From positions 485,608 to 549,607 of the forward strand of contig NZ_RCZM01000004.1 in assembly GCF_006438965.1 (NCBI RefSeq): DNA of 64,000 nt, given 5' to 3'. The DNA comes from Pedococcus bigeumensis. Lineage in GTDB: Bacteria; Actinomycetota; Actinomycetes; Actinomycetales; Dermatophilaceae. Of the stretch, positions 1 through 9,380 are shown piece after piece. A program made the position numbers and the translations under genes. The stretch's first letter is position 1. Each line of letters begins with the position of its first letter. Under the pieces are notes generated by a model. It was given only the letters and a program-made list of their open reading frames with translations. It did not search any database and was not told where the DNA came from.

Positions 1-757
1 GCTGCACGTCACCTCGGCCCGGGTCCTGGTCCTCAACAAGGCCCGGGCCCAGTGGGACGGCCGGGCGCTCGGCTTCGTCGCCACCGTCCGTGACCGCACC
101 GACCTCGAGCACCTGACCGGTGAGCTCGACTCGGCGCGCGGTCTCACCGAGGCACTGCGCTCGCAGGCGCACGAGTCGGCCAACCGACTGCACGCCATCG
201 TGTCGCTCATCGAGCTCGGGCACCCCGACCGCGCCCTCGCCTTCGCCACCGACGAGCTACAGCTGTCCCAGCGGCTCACCGACCGGTTCGTGGGGGCCGT
301 GGCGGAGCCCACGCTGACCGCCCTGCTGCTCGGCAAGGCCGCCCAGGCCAGCGAGCGCGGCATCGACTTCCGGATCGCGGACGACGCCGTCTGGCCGCAG
401 GACGTCGCCCCGGTGCGGGACGTCGTGACCATCGTCGGCAACCTCATCGACAACGCCTTCGACGCGGTCACCGCGGAGTCGGGGGAGCGTCGCGTCGAGG
501 TGTCCTCGCGGATCGAGGACGGCCACGTCGTGCTGAGCGTCGCGGACTCCGGTCCGGGGTTGCCACCCGACGCCGTCGACGAGGCGTTCCGGCGCGGGTT
601 CTCCACGAAGGCGCAGGGAAGCGCTGGGCGCCGTGGCATCGGGCTGGCCCTCGTGGCGCAGTCGGTGGCGCGGCTCGACGGCCTCCTCGAGGTGTCGGGC
701 CCGCCCGGTGCCCGGTTCACCGTGCGGCTGCCGCTGGAGGCGAAAACCCATGCCTGA
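1..757 (+). CDS. Sensor histidine kinase, CitA/DcuS family (5'-truncated by window edge)
   Basis: The reading frame is open from base 2, so the N-terminal sensor part lies outside the window; 251 residues are visible. They start in the end of a PAS-like domain, followed by the family H-box (QAHESANRLH, His at about visible residue 57) and a GHKL ATPase domain with an N-box (NLIDNAFDAV), a G1/F-box (DSGPGLPP, RRGFSTK) and a G2 box (GRRGIGLAL). The AHExxN form of the H-box is typical of the CitA/DcuS group, which senses C4-dicarboxylates or citrate; the ligand here is unknown. The stop overlaps the next gene by 8 bases, so the two form a two-component pair. Confidence 0.9.
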   Translation, partial: LHVTSARVLVLNKARAQWDGRALGFVATVRDRTDLEHLTGELDSARGLTEALRSQAHESANRLHAIVSLIELGHPDRALAFATDELQLSQRLTDRFVGAVAEPTLTALLLGKAAQASERGIDFRIADDAVWPQDVAPVRDVVTIVGNLIDNAFDAVTAESGERRVEVSSRIEDGHVVLSVADSGPGLPPDAVDEAFRRGFSTKAQGSAGRRGIGLALVAQSVARLDGLLEVSGPPGARFTVRLPLEAKTHA

Positions 758-1481
758 CAACGACATCCCGGACCGTGACCCCCCTGACAAGTCAACCCAG
801 CCCGAGGTTCTCAAGGTGCTCGTCGTCGAGGACGAGCCCGTGGCGTTGGAGGCCCACACGGCATACGTCGAACGGGTGCCCGGCTTCGTCGTCGCGGCCA
901 CGGCCGCCACCAGCCACGAGGCGCTGCGCGCCCTGCAGTCCACCCCCGTCGACGTGGTCCTGCTCGACATGAACCTGCCCGACCGCCATGGCCTCGACGT
1001 GATCCGGGCGATGCGCGCAGGCGGGCACCAGGCCGACGTCATCGCCGTGACGTCCGCGCGAGACCTCGACGTGGTCCGCGCGGCCGTCTCCCTGGGCGTC
1101 GTGCAGTACCTCCTCAAGCCCTTCGTCTTCGCCACCCTGCGCGACCGCCTCGAGGCCTACCGCGCCTACCGCACCCAGCTCGGCGACACCCAGCACCTGT
1201 CCACCCAGGCCGAGGTCGACGAGGTCTTCGCCGGGGTGCGGACCAGCACACCCACGGCGCTGCCCAAGGGGATGAGCGAGGACCTGCTGGCGCGGGTCAC
1301 CCGGGCGCTGCGGGACTCGGCCACCGGGCTGTCCGCGAGCGAGCTCGGGGAGGCCGTCGGCGTGAGCCGGGTGACCGCACGCCGCTACGCCGAGCACCTC
1401 TCGGACAGCCGCCTCGCCGTCCGCACCCAGAGGTATGCCGGTGCCGGACGTCCCGAGGTGGAGTACCGCTGGGTGGGCTGA
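750..1481 (+). CDS. Response regulator, CitB/DcuR type
   Basis: 243 residues starting at an ATG inside the kinase 3' end. An N-terminal receiver domain has the acidic pair in VVEDEP, the phospho-acceptor Asp near residue 73 (LLDMNLPD), a conserved Thr (AVTSA) and the Lys of YLLKPF near residue 123. A C-terminal winged or HTH region (LSASELGEAVGVSRVTARRY, about 195-220) matches the CitB/DcuR layout rather than OmpR or LuxR. Together with the upstream kinase it probably controls uptake or metabolism of an organic acid. No target operon is visible next to it. Confidence 0.9.
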   Translation: MPDNDIPDRDPPDKSTQPEVLKVLVVEDEPVALEAHTAYVERVPGFVVAATAATSHEALRALQSTPVDVVLLDMNLPDRHGLDVIRAMRAGGHQADVIAVTSARDLDVVRAAVSLGVVQYLLKPFVFATLRDRLEAYRAYRTQLGDTQHLSTQAEVDEVFAGVRTSTPTALPKGMSEDLLARVTRALRDSATGLSASELGEAVGVSRVTARRYAEHLSDSRLAVRTQRYAGAGRPEVEYRWVG

Positions 1482-1506
1482 CCGCTCGAGCCCACCCCTG
1501 ACATCC

Positions 1507-1558
1507 GAGTCGTTGAAGGATCTGCCACGCCAGGACGTGGCAGATCCTTCAAAGACTC
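1507..1558. repeat. Interspersed palindromic repeat, copy 1
   Basis: Two 23-base arms (1507-1529 and 1536-1558) pair with one mismatch around a 6-base loop. A near-identical element lies at 19354-19401. This copy sits between convergent genes, where it could act as a bidirectional terminator. Confidence 0.85.
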
Positions 1559-1586
1559 CCAGCGCCTGGCCGGATCAGTCGCGCTG

Positions 1587-2525
1587 TCAGCCGTCGAGCG
1601 CCTTGAGCAGGGCGATGTTGAAGGAGAGGTCGTCGCGGTCCCCGGCGGCCCAGCCGGCCTGCATGGCGGTGTGGACGTAGGTCCAGGCCAACGCCTCGTC
1701 CTCGTCGATCCCGGCCGCCTCGCAGCAGATCTCCAGCCGGCGCCGGACGAGGTAGCGAAAGGCCGAGCTGGTCCCCAGCTCTTCGGTGCGGTTGCGCAGC
1801 AGGGGCTGGATCTCGAAGCCCGGATGTCCTGCCATCGCGTGCGGGTCGATGGCCAGCCAGTCGGGCCGTCCCGACCCCGGCAGGCTCGCGAGGACGTTGC
1901 GGTAGTGCAGGTCGGTGTGCACGAGGGTGGCGTCGCAGGACGGGTCGGCCGTGAGGTCGCGCACCAGCCCGGAGACCCGCTCGAGCATGCGCCGGGGGAG
2001 TACGCCCTCGGCGGCCTCGAGCTTGGCCACCTGGTCGCGGGCGAACTCGGACAGTGGGCGAAGTCCATGTGGCGCAGGGACGTTCAGCTCACGCAGCAGC
2101 TCACCGGTGACCTGGCAGGCGGAGTCGATGTCGAGTGAGTCCAGGTCGCGGGTCGGGTCGAGGGCCTCGAGGAGCAAGGCTCCTCGGCCCGGGTCTGCCG
2201 CCACCAGCCGGACCGCACCACGGCCGTCCCAGTGCCTCAGTACGAGCGGCTCGTCGCGGGCCTCGATGTGTGGCCAGACCAGCTTGAGGGCGAACCGTTC
2301 GCCGTCCCGGCTGACGGGCAGCACGACGGCGGTCCAGCCGGTGGCTCCCGGGCCCAGTGGCTCGAGTCCCCAGTCGTCGAGCACCGCGGCCAGCAGGCGC
2401 GGCAGGCGTGCGGACCAGTCGGCACCGGACGGCCCGTCGACAGCGCCGTCCTGGACGGAGAAGCGGTGGACGAAGTCACGGAACTGCTCGGGGACCAGCG
2501 GTGCGACGTCCTCGGGACGGGTCAC
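1587..2525 (-). CDS. Aminoglycoside/hydroxyurea antibiotic-resistance-kinase-like phosphotransferase
   Basis: 312 residues from a GTG that overlaps the upstream stop codon as GTGA, so translation is probably coupled to the DUF4439 gene. It has the kinase-fold signatures of the APH(6)/hydroxyurea kinase group: a Lys in FALKLVWP near residue 81, the catalytic loop VHTDLHYRN near 202-210 (HxDxxxxN) and a metal-binding IDPHA near 226. Family members phosphorylate streptomycin-like or other small-molecule hydroxyls, but chromosomal copies often have unknown substrates, so resistance should not be assumed. An earlier in-frame start upstream would run into the neighbouring gene and is unlikely. Confidence 0.85.
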   Translation of the reverse strand: MTRPEDVAPLVPEQFRDFVHRFSVQDGAVDGPSGADWSARLPRLLAAVLDDWGLEPLGPGATGWTAVVLPVSRDGERFALKLVWPHIEARDEPLVLRHWDGRGAVRLVAADPGRGALLLEALDPTRDLDSLDIDSACQVTGELLRELNVPAPHGLRPLSEFARDQVAKLEAAEGVLPRRMLERVSGLVRDLTADPSCDATLVHTDLHYRNVLASLPGSGRPDWLAIDPHAMAGHPGFEIQPLLRNRTEELGTSSAFRYLVRRRLEICCEAAGIDEDEALAWTYVHTAMQAGWAAGDRDDLSFNIALLKALDG

Positions 2526-3580
2526 GTGAGTCCGGGGAAGGCCGAGAGCTTGACACCCCACTGCGAGGCGAGGACCTCGGTGTCGCCCAAGCACTGGACC
2601 AGGGCGCCGAGCGGGCCGAGGTCGCCCCCGGTGGAGCCCAGGTCCCGGGCGATCGAGGCGCGCAGCTCGGTGAGCACCTGGGCAGCCAGCGTGCGCGCCG
2701 ACGCGGCGGTGGTCACCGGGAAGGGCAGTGGGTACCCCAGGTCGGGTGGTCCGGCCGACCTCCCGGCCAGCGACTCCTGGTCGTGGGCCCGCGACTCCAG
2801 GGCCGCGAGTGTCGTCAGCGCCAGCGTGTGCTGGGCCCCGGAGGGTGACTGTGCTGCGACGACCTCGAAGGCGTAGACGGCCGCCCGCGTGCTGTCGAGG
2901 TAGGACGCCGCCAGGGACGGGGCCGACCAGTTCGGTTCCGTCCAGGTCACCGGGACGCCCAGCAGGGTCGCCGCGGCGGCCCGCTGGGCCAAGACGCTTC
3001 CGATGAGCGGGACCGCCGTCGGTGACACGGTCGCCAGCGACGCGATCGCCGTCGGTCCCAGGTCGCTCGCCTCGGCGGCGGCCAGGCCCTTGGGGCCCTG
3101 GACCGACGGTGCGGTGCTGGCCGAACCGGTGGAGCCTCCCGACGGCGTTGCCGAACCACCCGTCGCCGAACCCGTCGCCGCACCCGTCGCCGAGCCGGTC
3201 GCCGTGCCCGTCGTCGAGGCGGATGGGGCGGCTGCGGCGGTGTCCAGCACCTTGCGGGGGACCCCGAGCCGCAGGAGCTCCGACTCCAGCACCGCCACCT
3301 GTCGGCGGTGCAGGGCGGCCACTCGCGCAGGCACCCCGTTGGCGGGTCCGCCCACCGAGGTCGCCCGGTCGGCCAGGTCGTCACTGTGCCGCCACAGGGC
3401 CAGCAGGAACGACTCACCCGGGATGGGCTGCCGGGTGGGGATGAGGGGGATCCGCGGTGCATCGTCCTCGAGCCGGATCCCGCAGGCAGCCAACGACATT
3501 GCCGCCACGGCGCCGAACCCCAGGGTGAGCACGCCACGCCGGCTGGGGCACGGCGGCATAGCGGGGTCGTCCTGGGGCAT
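2522..3580 (-). CDS. DUF4439 ferritin-like Tat lipoprotein
   Basis: 352 residues. The N-terminus has a twin-arginine motif followed by a hydrophobic stretch and a lipobox-like LAAC (SRRGVLTLGF then MSLAACG), predicting a Tat-exported lipoprotein. A Thr/Ser/Gly/Ala-rich linker at about 150-190 separates an N-terminal helical segment from a C-terminal ferritin-like helical region, the layout of DUF4439 proteins. The function is not established. I chose the ATG at 3580 because it places the Tat signal at the start; an ATG seven codons later is also possible. It is divergent from rimP. Confidence 0.75.
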   Translation of the reverse strand: MPQDDPAMPPCPSRRGVLTLGFGAVAAMSLAACGIRLEDDAPRIPLIPTRQPIPGESFLLALWRHSDDLADRATSVGGPANGVPARVAALHRRQVAVLESELLRLGVPRKVLDTAAAAPSASTTGTATGSATGAATGSATGGSATPSGGSTGSASTAPSVQGPKGLAAAEASDLGPTAIASLATVSPTAVPLIGSVLAQRAAAATLLGVPVTWTEPNWSAPSLAASYLDSTRAAVYAFEVVAAQSPSGAQHTLALTTLAALESRAHDQESLAGRSAGPPDLGYPLPFPVTTAASARTLAAQVLTELRASIARDLGSTGGDLGPLGALVQCLGDTEVLASQWGVKLSAFPGLT

Positions 3581-3635
3581 GCGCCGATCATGGCATGCCA
3601 GTTGGTGCGGGCATGCGGCCCACTCACGGCGCCGA

Positions 3636-3641
3636 TAGAGT
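3636..3641 (+). promoter_or_regulatory. -10 element for the rimP-nusA operon
   Basis: TAGAGT matches the actinobacterial TANNNT -10 pattern and lies 39 bases before the rimP ATG, with a purine-rich Shine-Dalgarno (AGAGGACG) between. No good -35 is visible. Confidence 0.5.
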
Positions 3642-3680
3642 GGAGTCGCACGGCCCCCAAACTTCAGAGAGGACGAGTCC

Positions 3681-4214
3681 ATGAGCGTCAAGGAACAGAT
3701 TCGTCCCGCCGTCGAGGGCCCCCTGCGCGACCTGGGTCTGCTGGTCGAGGACGTCGCCGTGACGCCCGCCGGCAAGCGCCGCCTCGTCCGCATCTGGATC
3801 GACCGGATCCTCGACGGCACCGGTGACACGACCGCCGTCACGCCCCCGCTCACCCTCGACGAGGTGGCCGACGCCACCCGAGCCGTGAGCGACGCCCTCG
3901 ACGAGACCGGCGCGATGGGCGAGCAGCCCTACACCCTCGAAGTCGGCTCGCCAGGCATCGACCGGCCACTCACCGAACCGCGCCACTTCCGGCGCAACGT
4001 CTCGCGGCTGGTCACCATCACCCCGTTGGAGGGGCCCGCCGTGACCGGCCGGATCACCTCCGCCGGCGAGTCGGGCATCACCCTCGACGTGCCGGGCGCC
4101 AAGCAGGAGCCGGCGCAGTCCGTGGACGTGGCGTATGCCGACGTGTCCAGGGCCGCCGTGCAGGTCGAGTTCTCGAGACCGGCCAGCGACGACGACAACT
4201 CTGAGGAGAACTGA
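3681..4214 (+). CDS. rimP: Ribosome maturation factor RimP
   Basis: 177 residues, a normal family length. RimP assists maturation of the 30S subunit. The N-terminal alpha/beta domain carries the conserved [12 protein letters not shown] motif (about residues 90-101) and the C-terminal SH3-like barrel follows (about 108-170). An acidic tail ends the protein. It is first in the rimP-nusA-ylxR-infB-rbfA-truB-ribF cluster and is one base from nusA, the classic order in most bacteria, which makes the call secure. Confidence 0.96.
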   Translation: MSVKEQIRPAVEGPLRDLGLLVEDVAVTPAGKRRLVRIWIDRILDGTGDTTAVTPPLTLDEVADATRAVSDALDETGAMGEQPYTLEVGSPGIDRPLTEPRHFRRNVSRLVTITPLEGPAVTGRITSAGESGITLDVPGAKQEPAQSVDVAYADVSRAAVQVEFSRPASDDDNSEEN

Positions 4215-4215
4215 C

Positions 4216-5298
4216 ATGGACATCGACCTGGCTGCACTGAGGGCGCTGGAGCGCGAGCGCGACATCTCCCTCGACATCCTCATCCCCGCCATCGAGCAGG
4301 CACTCCTCGTCGCCTACCACCGCACCGACGGTGCCTACCGGGCCGCGCGGGTCGAGCTCGACCGCAAGACCGGGCACGTCATCGTCTGGGCCAAGGAGGA
4401 GATCGAGCAGCCCGAGCCCGAGCGCGCGGAGTCCGACGAGGAGACCGACGAGCCGCCGGCACCGACCGAGCGCGTCCCCCGTGAGTACGGACCGGAGTTC
4501 GACGACACCCCGACCGGTTTCGGCCGGATCGCGGCCTCCACCGCCCGGCAGGTCATCGTCCAGCGGCTGCGCGACCTCGAGGACGACGCGATCATGGGTG
4601 ACTTCAAGGGGCGCGAGGGCGATGTCGTCGCCGGCGTCATCCAGCAGAGCCCCGACCCGCGCGTCGTGACCGTCGACTTCGGCACCGTCGAGGGAATCCT
4701 CCCGCTGGCTGAGCAGGTGCCGGGGGAGAAGTACATCCACGGCGAGCGGCTGCGCTGCTTCGTGGTGTCGGTGCGACGTGGACCCAAGGGCCCGCAGATC
4801 GGCCTGTCGCGCACCCACCCCAACCTGGTCCGCAAGCTGTTCGCCCTCGAGGTGCCCGAGATCGCCGACGGTTCCGTCGAGATCGCTGCGCTCGCCCGGG
4901 AAGCCGGCCACCGCACCAAGATCGCCGTGCACTCCAAGGTCGCCGGGCTCAACGCCAAGGGCGCCTGCATCGGTCCGATGGGCGCCCGCGTGCGCGCCGT
5001 GATGACCGAGCTGCACGGGGAGAAGATCGACATCGTCGACTTCTCCGAGGACGCCCGCACCTTCGTGGCCGCGGCCCTGTCGCCCTCACGGGTGCAGTCG
5101 GTGCAGATCGTCGACCCCACGCTGCGTTCGGCACGCGTGATCGTGCCCGACTACCAGCTGTCGCTGGCCATCGGCAAGGAGGGGCAGAACGCCCGGCTGG
5201 CCGCCAAGCTGACCGGCTGGCGGATCGACATCCGCCCCGACACCGCCCCCGTCGAGGTGTCCTCCGCAGGTGCGGATGACGCTGCCGATCGGCAGTAG
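4216..5298 (+). CDS. nusA: Transcription termination/antitermination factor NusA
   Basis: 360 residues, the short actinobacterial form without C-terminal acidic repeats. The N-terminal RNA-polymerase-binding domain (about 1-130) contains an acidic, Pro-rich insertion (about 58-90). An S1 domain (about 140-200) follows, then two KH domains with GPMGAR (about 255) and [12 protein letters not shown] (about 318). NusA binds RNA polymerase and nascent RNA to modulate pausing and termination. It starts one base after the rimP stop and ends in a perfect 12-base palindrome over its stop region, just before a possible internal promoter for ylxR. Confidence 0.97.
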   Translation: MDIDLAALRALERERDISLDILIPAIEQALLVAYHRTDGAYRAARVELDRKTGHVIVWAKEEIEQPEPERAESDEETDEPPAPTERVPREYGPEFDDTPTGFGRIAASTARQVIVQRLRDLEDDAIMGDFKGREGDVVAGVIQQSPDPRVVTVDFGTVEGILPLAEQVPGEKYIHGERLRCFVVSVRRGPKGPQIGLSRTHPNLVRKLFALEVPEIADGSVEIAALAREAGHRTKIAVHSKVAGLNAKGACIGPMGARVRAVMTELHGEKIDIVDFSEDARTFVAAALSPSRVQSVQIVDPTLRSARVIVPDYQLSLAIGKEGQNARLAAKLTGWRIDIRPDTAPVEVSSAGADDAADRQ

Positions 5299-5309
5299 GG
5301 GCTAGACTG

Positions 5310-5684
5310 GTGGGGACCGACCGGACTGGACTCCGGCCAGTGGCATCGAGCACCACCCTCCACACCCCGCACGGGCAACCGACCCGGACGTGTGTGGGAT
5401 GCCGCGGGACGGATAGCCGGTCGGCACTCCTGCGAGTGGTCGCGGAGACGGATGAGACCGGAGCGATTCGGCTGACTCCTGACCTGCGGCGTTGCCTGCC
5501 GGGGCGCGGCGCTTGGCTGCATCCCACGGGTGACTGTCTTGAGCAGGCCCTGCGCCGTCGGGCGTTCGGTCGCGCGCTGCGTGTCAGCGCCGCCCCGGAT
5601 CCGGCAGCGGTGACGGCATACGTCCAGGACCTGGGCACGACCACGAGCCAGGCAGTGCACGAAAAACAACCACCCTCAGCCTGA
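5310..5684 (+). CDS. ylxR: YlxR/RnpM family RNA-binding protein
   Basis: 124 residues from GTG 5310; GTG 5340 (ten codons later) is an equally plausible start. The signature RTCVGCR near residue 26 and GRGAWLHP near 65 identify the YlxR (DUF448) family; the Bacillus member RnpM binds and modulates RNase P RNA. Its position between nusA and infB is conserved. TAGACT at 5303-5308 is a possible -10 element; because it lies only one base from the first GTG, use of that promoter would favour the later start. Confidence 0.9.
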   Translation: MGTDRTGLRPVASSTTLHTPHGQPTRTCVGCRGTDSRSALLRVVAETDETGAIRLTPDLRRCLPGRGAWLHPTGDCLEQALRRRAFGRALRVSAAPDPAAVTAYVQDLGTTTSQAVHEKQPPSA

Positions 5685-5860
5685 GGGAACCGTCCGTGTC
5701 CATGGGACCAGCTCGACCCATGGAAACCGGCTGCAGTCATTAACCGAGAGTGGGTTTGACGCTGATGAGCACCCGATGAGAACTCAGCAATGAGCTTCCC
5801 CCAGCCTTAACGACGGTCCGCGCCTGTCACCTGACATCACGGACCAGGAACAGGAGAAAC

Positions 5861-8785
5861 GTGGCTAAGGTCCGTGTAAGCGCGCTCGCCAAAGAGCTCG
5901 GCACCGACAGCAAGACCCTGATCGCTCACCTGAACAGCATTGGTGAGTACGTCAAGACCGCCAGCTCGACGATTGAAGCCCCCGTCGTCCGCAAGGCGAC
6001 CGAGACATTCCCCGAGGACCTCAAGAAGGCTCCCGCCAAGAAGGCTGCAGCGAAGCCGGCCGGTCCGGCCGCTCCCGCGGCGCCTGCTGCACCGTCCGCC
6101 CCTGTGGTGGTCCCGGCTGCTGCGGCCTCGGCTCCGGCAGCACCCGCTCCGGTGGCCGCTCCTGCGGCTCCCGAGCCGGCCGCCCCGGCCGCAGCTGCAC
6201 CCGCTAGCCCGGCTCCGGCCGCGCCCGCCGCCGTGGAGGCTCCCGCCGCCCGGGCCGACGTGCAGTCCGCCCGTGACGGTGGCCAGCAGGGTCCCGGCGT
6301 GCCGGCGTCCCCGCGTCCCGGCAGCACCCCGCGTCCCGGTGCCTCCGCGCCGGGCGCTCCCCGCCCCGGCGCACCGCGCCCCGGCAACAACCCGTTCGCG
6401 CCCAGCCAGGGCATGCGCACCGGCCGTGAGGGTGGCCCCCGCGAGGGTGCTCCTCGCGAAGGTGCCCCTCGCGAGGGTGCGCCCCGTGAGGGTGGCGGTC
6501 GCGACAACGCCCGTCCGGGCAACAACCCGTTCGCGCCCAGCCAGGGTATGCCGCGTCCGCAGAGCCGTCCCGGTGCTGCCGGTCCGCGCCCCGGCGGCAC
6601 GGCCGGCCCCGGTGGGCCCCGTCCCGCCGGTGCCCGTCCCAGCCCCGGCATGATGCCCGACCGCAGTGCGGTCGGGCGTCCCGGTGACCGTCCCGCCCGT
6701 GGTGGCGCTCGTGGCCCTGGCGGCCCCGGCGGTGCCGGCGGCGGTCGTGGACCCGGTGGTCCCGGAGGCCCCGGTGGCCCCGGTGGTGGCGGCGGTTTCG
6801 CCGGTCGCCCCGGTGGCGGTGGCTTCCGTGGTGGTGCCGGTCGCGGCTCGACCGCGGGTGCCTTCGGTCGCGGTGGTGGCCGCCCCGTGCGTGGACGCAA
6901 GTCCAAGCGTGCGAAGCGCCAGGAGTTCGAGCAGATGCAGGCCCCGTCGCTGGGAGGCGTCACCGTCCCCCGCGGCAACGGCACGACCCTCATCCGGGTC
7001 CGCCGCGGCTCGTCGCTGAGCGACTTCGCCGACAAGATCAACGCCAACCCCGGTGCACTCGTGACGGTGCTCTTCCACCTCGGCGAGATGGCCACGGCCA
7101 CCCAGTCGCTGGACGAGGACACCTTCAAGCTGCTCGGTGCCGAGCTCGGCTACAACATCGAGGTCGTCTCCCCCGAAGAGGAGGAGAAGGAGCTCTTCGA
7201 CGCCTTCAACATCGACCTGGAGACGGGTATCGAGGGTGAGGACGACGAGGACCTGCAGGCCCGTCCGCCGGTCGTGACCGTCATGGGTCACGTCGACCAC
7301 GGAAAGACCCGCCTGCTCGACGCGATCCGCAACGAGGACGTCGCCGGTGGCGAGTCCGGTGGCATCACCCAGCACATCGGTGCCTACCAGGTGCACAAGA
7401 TGCACGAGGGCGTCGACCGTCCGATCACCTTCATCGACACCCCGGGCCACGAGGCGTTCACCGCCATGCGTGCCCGTGGTGCCAAGGTGACCGACATCGC
7501 GATCCTCGTGGTCGCCGCCGACGACGGCGTCATGCCGCAGACCATCGAGGCGCTCAACCACGCCCAGGCTGCGGACGTGCCGATCGTGGTCGCGGTCAAC
7601 AAGATCGACGTCGAGGGTGCCAACCCGGCCAAGGTGCGTCAGCAGCTGACCGAGTACAACCTGGTCGCCGAGGAGTACGGCGGCGAGACCATGTTCGTCG
7701 ACGTCTCGGCCAAGGCCGGGCAGAACATCGACGCCCTCCTCGAGGCCGTCCTGCTCACCGCCGACGCCGCGCTCGACCTGCGTGCCAACGCCGACCGCGA
7801 CGCCCGTGGTGTCGCGATCGAGGCCAACCTCGACCGTGGCCGTGGCGCCACTGCCACCGTGCTGGTCCAGGCCGGAACGCTGCACGTCGGTGACGCCATC
7901 GTCACGGGCTCGGCCTACGGCCGGGTCCGTGCGATGCTCGACGAGCACGGCAACAACCTCACCGAGGCGGGTCCGTCCCGTCCGGTGCAGGTGCTCGGTC
8001 TCTCCTCGGTCCCGCGCGCCGGTGACACCTTCGTGGTGGCCCCGGACGACCGCACGGCCCGTCAGATCGCCGAACGTCGTGAGTCCGCGGACCGGCAGGC
8101 CTCGCTGGCCAAGGCCCGCAAGCGCATCTCGCTCGAGGACCTCACCGAGGCCCTCGCAGCAGGCAAGGTCGAGACCCTCAACCTCATCCTCAAGGGTGAC
8201 GTGTCCGGTTCCGTCGAAGCCCTCGAGGACGCGCTGCTCCAGATCGACGTGGGCGACGAGGTCGACCTGCGGATCATCGACCGCGGCGTCGGTGCGATCA
8301 CGATGAACAACATCAACCTCGCCATGGCGTCCAGCGCCGTGATCATCGGCTTCAACGTCCGGGCCGAAGGCCAGAACGCTGACTACGCCGAGCGCGAGGG
8401 CGTCGAGATCCGCTACTACTCGGTGATCTACCAGGCCATCGAGGAGATCGAGGCGGCCCTCAAGGGCATGCTCAAGCCGGAGTTCGAGGAGGTGGAGCTC
8501 GGCACCGCCGAGATCCGCGAGATCTTCCGCTCCAGCAAGTTCGGCAACATCGCCGGTTCCATCGTGCGCAGCGGTGAGATCAAGCGTGGCACCCGGGCCC
8601 GGATCACCCGTAACGGTGTGGTCGTGTCCGAGAACATCGAGATCGCTGGTCTGCGCCGGTTCAAGGATGACGTCACCGAGGTCCGCGAGGGCTTCGAGTG
8701 CGGCATCAACCTGGGGTCGTACAACGACCTCCAGATCGAGGACCTGATCAGCACCTACGAGATGCGCGAGAAGCCGCGCGCCTGA
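5861..8785 (+). CDS. infB: Translation initiation factor IF-2
   Basis: 974 residues from a GTG with a strong upstream AGGAG. The N-terminal IF2 helical domain (about 1-50) is followed by a long Ala/Pro/Gly/Arg-rich linker (about 55-350) typical of actinobacteria, containing tandem REGAP repeats and two copies of [10 protein letters not shown]. The GTPase domain has G1 GHVDHGKT (about 476), G3 DTPGHEAF (about 525) and G4 NKID (about 580), then beta-barrel and initiator-tRNA-binding domains. IF-2 brings fMet-tRNA to the 30S subunit. The 176 bases upstream hold no gene; a weak TTGACG-like -35 lies at about 5757. Confidence 0.98.
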   Translation: MAKVRVSALAKELGTDSKTLIAHLNSIGEYVKTASSTIEAPVVRKATETFPEDLKKAPAKKAAAKPAGPAAPAAPAAPSAPVVVPAAAASAPAAPAPVAAPAAPEPAAPAAAAPASPAPAAPAAVEAPAARADVQSARDGGQQGPGVPASPRPGSTPRPGASAPGAPRPGAPRPGNNPFAPSQGMRTGREGGPREGAPREGAPREGAPREGGGRDNARPGNNPFAPSQGMPRPQSRPGAAGPRPGGTAGPGGPRPAGARPSPGMMPDRSAVGRPGDRPARGGARGPGGPGGAGGGRGPGGPGGPGGPGGGGGFAGRPGGGGFRGGAGRGSTAGAFGRGGGRPVRGRKSKRAKRQEFEQMQAPSLGGVTVPRGNGTTLIRVRRGSSLSDFADKINANPGALVTVLFHLGEMATATQSLDEDTFKLLGAELGYNIEVVSPEEEEKELFDAFNIDLETGIEGEDDEDLQARPPVVTVMGHVDHGKTRLLDAIRNEDVAGGESGGITQHIGAYQVHKMHEGVDRPITFIDTPGHEAFTAMRARGAKVTDIAILVVAADDGVMPQTIEALNHAQAADVPIVVAVNKIDVEGANPAKVRQQLTEYNLVAEEYGGETMFVDVSAKAGQNIDALLEAVLLTADAALDLRANADRDARGVAIEANLDRGRGATATVLVQAGTLHVGDAIVTGSAYGRVRAMLDEHGNNLTEAGPSRPVQVLGLSSVPRAGDTFVVAPDDRTARQIAERRESADRQASLAKARKRISLEDLTEALAAGKVETLNLILKGDVSGSVEALEDALLQIDVGDEVDLRIIDRGVGAITMNNINLAMASSAVIIGFNVRAEGQNADYAEREGVEIRYYSVIYQAIEEIEAALKGMLKPEFEEVELGTAEIREIFRSSKFGNIAGSIVRSGEIKRGTRARITRNGVVVSENIEIAGLRRFKDDVTEVREGFECGINLGSYNDLQIEDLISTYEMREKPRA
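6440..6499 (+). repeat. 15-bp tandem repeat inside infB
   Basis: Four units of roughly CGCGAGGGTGCNCCT encode Arg-Glu-Gly-Ala-Pro repeats in the low-complexity linker of IF-2. Slippage in this tract would change linker length without shifting the frame. Confidence 0.9.
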
Positions 8786-8797
8786 CGGGTATGCCGT

Positions 8798-8834
8798 GTG
8801 GGCCGGGGGCGGCCGATGGTCGCCCCCGGCCCAC
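8798..8834 (+). terminator. Hairpin terminator after infB
   Basis: A perfect 14-bp stem (8798-8811 with 8821-8834) and a 9-base loop lie 13 bases after the infB stop. There is no U-tract, so it may attenuate rather than fully end transcription before rbfA. Confidence 0.75.
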
Positions 8835-8885
8835 CGGCTTCGCCTGAGAGATTGATCCTCACCTACAGCAGCAAGGAGTCCTGCC

Positions 8886-9380
8886 ATGGCTGACGCCGGA
8901 CGCGCACGCAAGATCGCCGATCGCATCAAGACGCTCATCGCCGCCAACGTCGTGTCGATCGTCAAGGACCCCGACCTGGGTTTCATCACCATCACCGACG
9001 TCCGCGTGACCGGTGACCTCCAGCACGCCTCGGTCTTCTACACCGTGTTCGGTGACGAGGTGCAGCGCGCCAAGACGGCTGCGCTGCTGGAGAAGAACAA
9101 GGGACGGCTGCGGTCCTTTGTCGGCCAGCAGATCCAGATCCGGCTGACCCCGAGCCTGGACTTCTTCGCCGACGCGATCCCGGAGACCGCGGCGCACATG
9201 GAGGACCTCCTGCGCGAGGCCAAGGAACGTGACGAGGCCGTGGCAGCGGCTGCCGCCGGGGCCAAGTACGCCGGCGACGCCGACCCCTACCGCAAGCCCG
9301 AGCCCGAGGACGACGACACCGATGCCGATGGCGTCCCTGGGGACGGCACCGAGGACACCGGCGCGGATGCCCGCGCCTGA
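8886..9380 (+). CDS. rbfA: 30S ribosome-binding factor RbfA
   Basis: 164 residues with an AAGGAG Shine-Dalgarno. RbfA binds immature 30S subunits and aids processing of the 16S rRNA 5' end. The KH-like core runs from about 5 to 110 (ADRIKTLIA, DVRVTGDLQHA, ETAAHMEDLL) and is followed by an acidic, disordered tail that extends past the usual 120-residue length. The 3' end overlaps truB by 14 bases, consistent with translational coupling. Confidence 0.96.
   Translation: MADAGRARKIADRIKTLIAANVVSIVKDPDLGFITITDVRVTGDLQHASVFYTVFGDEVQRAKTAALLEKNKGRLRSFVGQQIQIRLTPSLDFFADAIPETAAHMEDLLREAKERDEAVAAAAAGAKYAGDADPYRKPEPEDDDTDADGVPGDGTEDTGADARA

Noticed and set aside
1587..2525. Acquired antibiotic-resistance gene
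   Set aside because: The kinase-fold protein is in a normal chromosomal pair with a DUF4439 gene, with host-like composition; drug activity cannot be inferred.
5837..8995. 1052-codon open frame on the minus strand
   Set aside because: It is exactly antisense to infB and arises from high G+C; its low-complexity Gly/Ala/Thr content and lack of motifs show it is a shadow.
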